Shown here piece by piece: positions 13,583-25,500 of a DNA stretch of 64,000 nucleotides. The translations under genes were made by a program, and so were the position numbers. Positions within the stretch are counted from its first letter, which is position 1. Each line of letters starts with the position of its first letter. The stretch is taken from positions 11,863,501 through 11,927,500 of the forward strand of contig NC_090704.1 in assembly GCF_040954835.1 (NCBI RefSeq), read 5' to 3'. This stretch comes from Lepisosteus oculatus (lineage: Eukaryota > Chordata > Actinopteri > Semionotiformes > Lepisosteidae). The notes beneath the pieces were generated by a model. It did not search any database and was not told the origin of the DNA. It worked only from the letters and a program-made list of their open reading frames with translations.

Positions 13583-16500
13583 TGATGTATATACATATTG
13601 TGTACATTTTCTGCCTTAGTTTTTTATTCGTTTAAACAAATTGCATATATAGTATATTTGACTTGGGCCCCTCAAAATAACATTTTCAAACAGCCCCACT
13701 CAATCAGCTGGTTTACAGAACCTAATTGCTCTTTATTCTGCACATATTTTTCTAGGGTTGTTTAACTTTGGCAACACAGCAAATTCTTTTAGCAGATGGG
13801 AGGGTCTCTGCTTGTTTCATATCGTTACTGTGCCATTGAAACTTCCAGTATGTAGTCATCCCCAAAGTTCCAGGAGAGTGCCTGTCACCATACAGCAAAA
13901 GTAAACCTAAGGTCTGTCTCATAGAAACCTGTTGTCCATGGTTATAGATTAGATACTTAAGTTTAGAAAGTCTACCTGGCCAGCAAAAACACTTGTAGTT
14001 CCCATGGTCTTCCTCACATGAGGCATTGTTGAGACAAGGTTTTGACATGCAGAGTGGAACTGGGATTTCACAGTGCAAGCCCATGAAACCAGTTTTGGAA
14101 CATTCACAGCTGTAACTGAATCAAGGATTTTACATTTATTAATTGATTTCCACACTTTTTTTGTAGAGTAGTTTGATGCTAAATAAAAAATAACATTTTA
14201 CTTTTTGTTACCAAAGTAATATTTTTTAAAATGTATCTTACCTGTGAGAGTGTTTACACTACTGTGCATAAATAAAGCTTCAGGACCAGTTTAAACTGTG
14301 CTTACCTGTTGCTTTGTACTAAGAGCATTATCGGTATTACTAGTAAGCATGTCAAACTTTGAATGTATTATAGGGGTTTCAGTGAACTAATTTTATTTAA
14401 AAATGTAATGTCTATGGCTTGGGTGAAACAGAAGCTACAAAGCCAGTCTGTATAAAACATTCTCAATTTTCAATTGGAATTCTGAGTTAGAATTAAGGAA
14501 AAAACTTACCCATTTACTTCATCTACACATTGTGCACCATTTTGACATGGCTGACTTCTGCAGTCATCAATGTTGATTTCGCACAGATCTCCCTGGAAAC
14601 CTGGGGTACATGTGCAGGAATAACCATCCTGGTAGTCATGGCAACGTGCCCTATTAAAACACGGCTCTGATTGACATTCGTTGATTTCCAGCTCACAGCT
14701 GGTACCTGGAAAATCAAAGCACATCAGAAGTATTTGAGAGTATCAGTACCTTTATCTGTGTTCCATTACCAAAATACTCTTTGCCATCTGGAATGAAAGA
14801 AAATCAAAAGTTTGCTACAAAATGTAATGTTCACGCATTAAAATGTGATACTTTCTGTAACGTTGAGAATTTTTGTATTGCATGATCTTTTGTAAACATT
14901 TAGGACATTCATCATGCAGTATATGTGCATGTGCAGGTCCTTCAAGAAGAGACTGATATTTTTTCATATTGATAGATTTTTAAAACTGACAGAAATTCTC
15001 TGTTAAGGATGGAAATGGCTCCACTGCATCATGAAAGATTTAAAATTATATTTTAAAATTCTTAGAACTTGGCCACCTTATTCTGAATCTGAATCCCTCT
15101 GATGGTGCTTTATTTAAGAACAGCTTAGAAATCCAGGCTCAAAAAATAAAATAAGTGAGTAAAAATTATGGCAAGTTTTAAAATAAAAAATGTGAATGTG
15201 AACCTTTGAATGCAAAAGCTTAATTGCTGTGTGGCAATAAATACACACGAATTAAGACTGCAGATAAAAGCAACATACGTTTTAGTATTTGTCAATGTCC
15301 TCTTTTACAAAATGGATGAAAGGGATAAAAATAGCAACCGCAATTACAACAACTATGTGTGAAATGAAGATGAGAAGTGTAGAAATTTAAGAGATTCATA
15401 CAAATATGCAATTCACTACTAGTTATTCATACTAGAAACAGAGTATTAGAATAATTAACACCATCAAAAGTTTAACAAAGAAGATTTCAAGGCATTTCAT
15501 TTGTTTCAAATGCAACAGATTGAAAAAGTCAAATCAAAGCAATACGTTAAGCAATAACTAAACAGATACAGTACACTGTCATAATTAAAAATTAAGGGGA
15601 AACAATTTAGAATGGAAACAAGGAGACTTTTTTTTAAAGAGTTGACACTGCGGAACCAGTTTCTCTAACAACTTACTGTAGGTTGATACTGGAATCACTT
15701 TATGATGTTGCTGGACTATTTTAGGGTCCATTAAAGACTAGAAATTAAACAAGATTGAGAGACTGTAAGTTAACTTATGTAAATTGTTTGGTCTTAAACT
15801 TTTCTGAATATTGTTTTGTTATAATGTAAGTTGACAACTTTCTGTTGTTTTTCAGATAATCAAATCAAATTCAATCAAAGGTTTTAATCATCCAAACATA
15901 TGTACCTATTTTTAGAGTATTTTATTCCAGTAAGTAAACACCAAAGTATAAAAACATATGTTAATGTTTTTATTCTCTTTGTGATGGCTTCCCCATACTA
16001 CTGAACAGATGCTTCAATCTCATAAACTTCATGATAGACTAGAATAATTATCTATTCAACCTTCTTTTGGCATAGATTTCCCAACAGGTCATAATCTTAA
16101 TATTTTTTTCTCTACATTCATGTTTTCAAAGGTGTGCTACACTATATTAAGACTAGAATAAGTGTGCTGTGGGAAACATAAGTGACAGAGTTGCCACTAG
16201 ATGGAAGCACTCGTTTATTGTTAACAACAGCTGGGCCATTATATTTGCAGTATCTTTTTTCCATTATTGTAGTAATATTCCTTCTATATCAAGCAATATT
16301 GTTTATTTTTAAATAATCAAATTTTGAATTCTCAATTATAGGATTCGTTTATTACATAAGTTTCAGTTTTATTCAGGGGGTGTATATATGTTTAGAGCTC
16401 TACACTGTTTTAAGCATACATAAACATAATGTACTGTATAATGCACAACACAGCATAATGTTTAATCTTAACTGGAAAAGAGATGAATGTCTAGATCAGA

Positions 16501-19500
16501 GGTCTTTTACCCTAGACCTGGGGAGTCCCAATCAAGACAGTCTTATACTGTAGGTCACCTGTTTTTAAAGATTGATAGTACCTGAAACTACTGATCACAG
16601 AACTAATTCGTTCAAATAAGAGAACTGGTCATTTAGGGTTGAAGAATGGGTAGTTTCTGTCTGCAGACAGCATCTGGTAGGATCCTACTGGGGATTTTTG
16701 AGCAGTAAACTACAACAGCAGATGTAAGGATCTGAGAGCAACACTAGAGGATAGTCAATTATATATGTTTGTTAAGGGGAGAAATTAAAAAAACAGGTGT
16801 TTGTAAATAACTTGGTAACCATTTTTGACATTTAATTTACAAACTAACCAGAGAAAGGATTATAGATATGATTCTTATCATTTAAGTCTAAACTATCTTG
16901 AAATTACTTAGTTCACCTATTCAATTTCAATGGAGTTGTTCCAATTGATATATAAATGGTTAAATGATGATCTACAAAACCTACAGTACTAGACTGGGGC
17001 TCTCCAGGATTAGGGTTTAAGATTCCAGAGATTAAGACCAAATCGAAACAATGACCATCTGCTAACTGTAAATAGCAAGCAATTGTTTGATGATAATGGA
17101 TACAAAATCACCTGCAATCAACTACCAGCAATTAATTACCAATTGAAAATGTATAATTGGTAAGTGGGTTGATTTATTTTTGTATTTGATCTGAGCCTGT
17201 TACTCACTGTTATTATAAAACAAGAGAAAGTTGAAAAATGTTTTTAATTAATTTCATTAATTTCCACAGTAATCAGTTTTCTGGTTTTACGGTTTTGAAA
17301 TGTCAATATAAACATACACAATGATGTCTTGTTTTTGGTGTAGCCTTTTGGTATACATTTGATGAGCATTAAATTAATATATTTACAACCTTAAACTCAC
17401 AAAAAAGAAATGTATTACATTCATTGAAGCCCCTGGTATGTTTCTTGAAGGACCATTAACCTGACACATCATTTTATTCTCAATCCTCCATATGACAAAA
17501 GGTAGAACTCTCAAAGTGCAGTTTTACAAATAATAACATCTCTAAAATTACTTTGGACATGACGTTCTTCCCAAACTGAGTCTTGTATTTGACAAAGAAC
17601 TAAACCTGAACTCCTGAACTTGTATGGTCAAATATAAATCTTCAAATATTAGATTGGTCGATAGGAGCTGGAAACATTTTGATAAACCCCCACTGTTTTG
17701 GGTACCAATTACACTTACAGTACAAATCTTCCCTTTGTCTCAGTTGTTGTTAAATTAAGGATGGTAGAGATAACTAAGACAACAGCAAATCAATTGTTGA
17801 TATACTGACCTGTGTATCCTGGCATACAAATGCAAACATACTTCCCAATCTTATTTAAGCAGGTTGCTCCATTTTGGCAGGGCTGAGAGGCACATTCATT
17901 CACCTCAATTTCACAGTGTTTTCCTTGAAAGCCCGGCACACAGTAACAAGAATATCCATTGACTCTATCCCTGCACACAGCTCTGTTCTGACAGGGACTG
18001 GAGGCACATTCGTCTACCTCTGTCTCACAATGTGTACCGATGTAGCCATCTTTGCAAATGCATCTATAACCAGCAAATTCATCAGTGACAGGCCTTTGCT
18101 GGCAGTGTGTTCCACTCTCACAGAGACTGTCTGCACATTTCTGGACAGACCTTTCACATACTTCTCTGGTATCATTTGGAGTGCACTGACAAATAAGATC
18201 AATGGAATCCTCTGTGGCTTTCATGCATGTAGTATTATTTTTGCAGGTGCTCAGATGACACAATGGGTTGGCTTCATCACAATTTTTGTTCAAAGGGGTG
18301 ATCAAAGCAGATGGACAGTAGCAAATATGATCTCTGAAAGTGTCTTCACACACGGCGTCATTTTGACATGGACCAGACAGACAGCTGGCAAAGGCCTCCA
18401 AAGGAAATGCACCTGAAATATTAAGTAAAAAACAAATGATTACACACTTTTATGAATTGTGAGTGTTTTAGGAACATTTTCCAAATGTAAAAGGCCATAT
18501 AAACGCTCTGACATGCATCTCTCTCACATAACAGAATAGCTAAAACTTCAGCTTCAATATATAGTGTTGCTCTCTGATACTTCAGTTCAAGGCATATCTT
18601 AGTACTACACATGTTGTAATTGTATGTAGCAAATGTAGCGAATATACTTTAAGAATAAATGTATAGGTTTTGATATTATTTGGTAGATTTACGTTCCTGA
18701 TCACTCAAATATACTGACAATCTGAAATTGGTGGAGCAGCACTGCTGGGCAAACTTAATACCTCCAATCAATTTGACTTAATGACTTTTATCCAACCACT
18801 ACGATATTCACTTAATTCACCCAACATTACTTAATTGACCCTGATGATTGCAATTCTAGTTTTCCATTAATACATTTTTGTTCTGCTAAGTCATCTGCTA
18901 ATGAACTTCGTTTAACTGTGGTGTTTTGCAGATTCTTACAAGTTGACTCAACAGACTGATCTTAACTGTTTTCTTTAATCAAAATTTCAGCTCAGCTATC
19001 AAACAATAATTCCACAGCCAATACTGTTGCTGGTTTACTCACTGGTAAAAGCAAAAAATCTCTGACAAATATAAAGATGGCATCAAGTCATATCTATATA
19101 ATTTTCATTTGGCATTCTAGTTGAAGTTTTTCATTTAATCCTGGCCTTAGGCGTGTAGTGTTAGAATGAGCGTTGCCAATATTTTAGTGCCACGCGGGGT
19201 GCTTTAGCATGCACACACAAGGCTGGCTGAGAACAGCGTCTCGGGGCGGGACTATGGGACTGTATATAGTAGGGTGGAGGCTGGGAGACAGCCCCCTTCC
19301 CTTCGTGTCTGTGTGTCAGTGAAGGTGCAGTGCTGAAACCCCTGTCCTTGTGTGTGTACCTTTCTCCGGTTCGAGTTTAAGTTTAAGTTAATAAATGTGT
19401 TCAACCCTATTCCCTGAGTCCCATCCTGCTCCATTCCGTACCGAAACCCGAATTCGTTACATTGGTGTCAGAAGCGGGATGGATAGGAGTGGTCAGAGGC

Positions 19501-22500
19501 CTGGAGCTGCGCGTATAGAGAGGCCTAGCCGAGACGGAGGGCTGAAGGGAGATTTTCATACATAGAGAAACCATATTAAAACAAAGGAGTGCAGAGGAAA
19601 ACCATTGTAGACATTTCTATGTTTGACTTATATATTGTATATACTATATTATATAACACTTAAGTGTTATGAAACAAATCACAAAGACTTTGTTACCAAA
19701 ACATCACCAAAAACAAGAATTTATACAGTTATCTAATGCATCATATTCACATTGTAAATAATTGTTCATGATGAAATACATCTATATGCCAGTTGCACAG
19801 TTAGACAGACATGATAGATCACACAAAATATAATGTATGTAATGTCGTTATATTTATATCTAATATATTATCTTTTTTAATTCCCACAGTTTTTTGGTAA
19901 AGAGCACACTAGCAAACCTCAGTGTTTTGCAAAGCATCATGTTGTGTTGGCATGGAAACCATTTGCATGGTCCCTTTTCTGAATTTGTCCTATCACCATA
20001 GCAACCATCAGTAGCCAGAAGTCAGTAATTTAAAGCATTCTGTGTTTTTTTTTCTTCCTATTCAGACAAACTAGCACTTCCTTTATCAGGATGATGAATG
20101 CAGAAACACTACCTACTGTTGTATGATACAAATGATTGTATATTTCTTTGCTAATCAACACATCATTGCAACATAAAATGTTAGTAGTTATGATATTTTA
20201 CCGTGTAGTTCCACTGCAGATAAGAACCTTTCTGACTTTGTTAATTTATCACTGCATAGTTTGAAGCACAAGAAGTACACTGGTACTAACAGGATCAATA
20301 ATATTTTTGTACAATGTAGAATTCACTGATTATTATTCATTTTCAATCAACCCTTTCTTTAAAAGGTGAACGTTATTCTAAAAACACTATGTATAATTCA
20401 GAGTTATTGCTTACTTGTAATGTAAAAAGTATGTACTGTATGTTATTCCTAAGTAATGAAATATAAATATTTAAAACTAACGTACCAACCTAACACTATA
20501 CAGTAAGTCTGAGTTTATCCATCTAATATTTTGTAGTAATATTTTCAAACCTATATATATACCTGAGACAAACCTGTTGAATTTTAAATATTTTTTAAGG
20601 TTATGAATTGGGCATTCTATTTAATTGCTAAGTCCCTAGCATCTATTTAATTGTTAGGCATTATGTTAGGGCTTTTAAAATTTGAAAATGAAATAGTGTA
20701 CTTCATGAGTCGCCTAAAAACTAAAAATAGGCCATTTCTTAACATGGTTTGTTGGAAATGTTTGCAAATATAAGATATTTTTAATTGAATGTAAATTTTC
20801 TGAATGAATTCTTTATTCACACTTTGTCTACTGCTTTATTAACAATGGCAGGCATGTCCAGAAATGTGAGGTAATTCTGAAGTTGACAATTACATAATAA
20901 TAGACAGAATATTAATTTCATTTTTCGTTATATCTTCTTATATATAAGCATTGCACCAGATACTTATTCGTTTTTTATGACATAGGATAAAATACAGTGG
21001 TGTCCATAAGTATATGGACAGTGATACAGTTTTTGCTGTTTTGGCTCTATACTTCAGCACATTGGATTTTAAATAAAACGAGGAAATGGGGTTAAAGTGC
21101 AGAATGTCAGCTTTAATTCGAGGGTATTTACGTCTATATTGGGTGAACCATACAGGAATCACAGCCCTTTTTATACATATTCCCCCCATTTCATGGGATC
21201 GAAAGTGGACACATTAACATAATCTTAAATAAAATTTGGCATGTTTGCAAATCCTTTGCAATTGAAATCTGCTACCTATAAACATCATCAGATGTTGGGT
21301 ATCTTTCCTCAGCCAGGTCTGTGCTTGTTTCAGGTGCTTTTTACTTTCAGTCTTGTCTTCAGTAAGTGAAATGCATACTCAATGGGGTTCAGGTTGGTGA
21401 TTGACTTGGCCAGTCAAAAACATTCCACCTTTTGGCCCCGAAGACCTCCATAGCTGCTTTATAAGTATGTTTGGGGACATTGTCCTGCTGCGAGGTGAAG
21501 CGCCATCCAATGAATTTTTAAGCATTTCGTTGGATCTGAGCAGATAAGATGCTACTGTACACTTCAGAATTCATCCTGTCGCTGCCGTTTGCAGTCACAA
21601 CATCAATAAAGACAAGTGAGCCAGTTCCACTGGCATCCATACATGCCGATACATGCCCAAGCTCACTGGCCCACAGGCATCCATACATACCCAAGCCTTT
21701 TCTCTTTCTATCACTCTTTGTTTCTAAGCTTTGTTTAATCTGTCCATAAGGCTTTGTCCCAGAACTCTAGATGCTTTTCTATGTACTTTTAAGCAAACTG
21801 TAACCTGGCCTTTCTGTGGCCTTTCTTACCACTTACCACCTTTCTTGTGGTGAACCCTCTGAGATCTTTATGGTAGTCTTTGACACATCTATACCTACAT
21901 CCTGCAGAGTTTTCCTGATCTGATCTACACTCCAAAAGGGTTTTTTCTTCATGATTGAAAATGGTCTTCTGTGGTCTACCAGGTCGTTTGTATTGCTAAG
22001 CTCACCAGTGTGTTCTTGCTTCTTAACAATGTACAAAACAGTTGATTTTGACACACCTAATGTTTTGGCTATGTCTCTGATTGATTTATTCTGATTTGTC
22101 AGCCTCTTAATGGCCCACTCATGATGGCATTTAAACTTCTTTGGTCCTCGTGTTGAGAGACAACAGCGACCGACTCCCAGATGCAAATGCCACATCTAGA
22201 ATCATCTCTACACCTTTTGTTAGCTCTCTTGTGCATGAACAAATGATGCAACAACACACAGCTGGCCAAGAACTGAACAGCCAATTGCCCAATTACTTTT
22301 GATCATCCCCTAAAATGGCAGGACTGTGTATAAAAAAGGCTGTGATTCCTATATGGTTCACCCAATACAGATGTAAATACCCTCAAATTAAAGAATTGAG
22401 ATTCTGCACTTTAACCTCATAGTCATTGTTTAATTTCAAATCCAATGTGCTGGAGTACAGAGCAAAACAACACAAATTATGTCACTGTCCAAATACGTAT

Positions 22501-25500
22501 GGACAGCACTGTATATATATATATTGTTTTAAAGGTATTATGAACACTTAGAATTTCACAGTGAAATGAACTGGAAAAAAAACTGCATGTTTAACACAAT
22601 TAGAGCATCTTTAAAAATATAAGTAAAGTATTTCAATTTAAATTTAATTTTAATTTTAATTAATACATTTCCCATCTCATAAAACTTTTATTCTTTTCAC
22701 ATAAGCAATGTAAATCCAATGTATCCAATGTAAATACTAAATGTGGAGAGATATAAATGCAGAAGAAAACGTACTTTTCGGTAACTTTCTGACCACATGG
22801 GGCAGCTCTTAACAGCTTCCCTCAGTTGTATTCTAATTTAAATGCTAGCTTTGCATTCATATACACATTTGGAAGCACATGGTTGAATGGTCAAATGTTT
22901 CAGTAAAGTACACTGACCCACTGCAAGGTGTGATACATTGTAAAAAAACAAACCGAAATAGAATATATATATATATCCATACGAATTTATGCTTCTTTAG
23001 CAGAAAATTAAAAAATGAAAATTAGAAAGAAAAAATAATTTGGTATGAATATAAAAGTGGACATTGCACTTATATTTCTATTTTTGAAACTGAAATATAG
23101 GTGTAGCCACAACTAATGTTTGACATAATCCTATAAAATCCTAACACCAATAAAATGGTGATATAACACTGACTTTTACTGTCTCAATATTTCTATTCAA
23201 GCCATCACGCCTGCCATCTGAAACTTAAAGGTGCCCTTTCTTCAGCATATGTTGTACAGGTCAAGAGACCTCAGGAGGCTGAAAGTAAGATGACATCAAA
23301 GAAGAACTGTTTTCAAAACAGCACTAAAATTCCTACAGCTATAACATAAATAGCAGAACAAATTAGACCAGATTATAAGCAATGAGGCATGGAATGACTG
23401 GCATGAGCATGACAGCAAAGAAAAAATGAGTAGGAAAGCAAAAACACCCTCTTAACTTTTTAGCATGGTTTTAAACAACAAAAGAAGAAAATATTAATTT
23501 AGTTGTAGTCATGCAACATTTCTGTTGTTTTAATATTGTGTACTGTTTGTCACCAAATGTTGAATAAATGTACTGTATAGGTACAGTACTGTATGTTACA
23601 ATGTTTTTTTTTTCATTCTGAACATATACTGTGGCACATGTGGTGTATAATGACTAGATTTTTACAGTTCCAAAACAAAAAACTGTGTGAAGATACACAG
23701 TCTCTATTAAGTCTGTATTTTCCAGAAAAATCATTAATGATAATTACATTTGGAACTTCGATAACTTCAACTTTAAAAGTTTTATTATTTAAATGTATTA
23801 TCTGTTTAGGCACTGTGATACTGGGCCAGTGAAATCAACCATTTCCCAGTATAAAGATAGAATTGAAGTAAAGGTGATTTAAGAACTGAAAATCCAGAAT
23901 ACTGAATCATTAGAAAACTGAGAAGAAACCATCTTTGACATAATACTATGAATGAATCAGCAGATATGATCTGCTTAATATTAACAACAGCAAACACACG
24001 CACAAACATGGGGAAAATGAAGTATTGCATTATCAAATAACTTTATTGTTTGCTTTTAATTAATTTGAAAATCCAGTTAAATGTCAGTTAACTTACCTAA
24101 CATATGATTAATTCAATTTAAAAACAACCCATCCAATTCACACCTACAGTGTCTGTTGCAAGATTTATAGTTATTTTGAGAAAATGGGGTAGGAGTGAAT
24201 AGGAAATTGAAAATAACTCTGTTAGGTTATAACCAGCCAGGAATGCTCCAGATAGATGTTTATGGGAAATGAATTAAAAATGAAAATAAATATTTTCAAT
24301 CTTGTGTAATTTATTCAGTTCTTTGCAGCTTTTAACACACTTACAGCAGATCTTTCCTTGACCTCTTACACCCTGTGTCCTATTATATACTAATTTCATG
24401 TGCAATTTTCACCACTTACTATTAATGAGACAAAAATAAGAAAAAACATAAAATTTCAGATAACCAGCCTGTCTGGATATCACAATTTTAGGAGGGGAAA
24501 AAAGCCTTATCAGGCTTCTCTCTAAAAGCAAAAAGTACAATAAAACCTTACATATACAAAATTAGACTGTAATATTCAATGCTGAGAAAATTTTTGTGAA
24601 TTTCCAGATATGATAATTACCTTTTCAATAGTTTGTTCAAATTCTATTTAACAACGAATTGATTACACAACAAATAGAAAGGGATTGCTTTTTAATTTTT
24701 TTAATATTTCACAACAGCTCACATGGCTGAGGAAACAACAGGCATTGTTATGGTGATCTATAACTACAAACCTCCCCACACTTGCAAGGAATAAACCAGG
24801 GAGGCTGCTACAAGGGTAGAGATGGGGTGGACAAAATTAAACTCAAAAAGACAGAGTACTGTATAGGCAAAGTGATGCTCAAAAGTCAAAATATTAATGT
24901 GTAATAAAGGAGAAGCGCAAAGAGTACAATTTGACCCCTTCCTCAACTTCTGTTGACAACTCCATTTCAAACTCTAATTAAAGTGACAAGGCAATGAATA
25001 AATGGGATGGTGTAGTTAAGTATTTAAATGCTTGGTGTTAACTTGACTCATACCTGCTTAGCTTTCATGGGGTGTTAGTTGTGAGATGCAGGGTGATATG
25101 GCCATAATTTTAGTTTTGCAAATTCAGGTTAAGGGGTTGGGGATTCATTTTTAAATTTAATAATGTTTGCATTAAATCTGGTGAAAAAGGCCTTTTGTCC
25201 AGTTCTTTACATTATTCTGATTATTTATGTTTTCATTACTGTCTTGAAAAAATGATTTTTAATAATTATAACAATAAGTTCTGGAAAACCTAGCATTTGT
25301 ATTTATACAATTGCTTTGTGCCTCATGATTGTTACAGGATTAGGTAATTATTGCCCACTGTGTCTCAATGTGATTTTGGACTGGAATAATAAGATAGTAG
25401 CCTGCTGGGGTGTGGGTGCAAATCAGTTCAAATGTTTGTCTTACCATATGTTCACATGATGTAACATTCATAATCCTCTGCATTGTTATCATCACTGGGC

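Larger units (their letters stand above)
14706..17809. other. CRB1 intron between exons 2 and 3
   Basis: About 3.1 kb intron. Apart from the MITE-like element near 16.5-17.0 kb and the weak CTCF-like site, it is AT-rich sequence with nothing recognised. Confidence 0.6.

Noticed and set aside
17874..18416. 180-codon plus-strand open frame
   Set aside because: Exact antisense of CRB1 exon 2. The EGF-coding strand explains it, and the protein has no domain.
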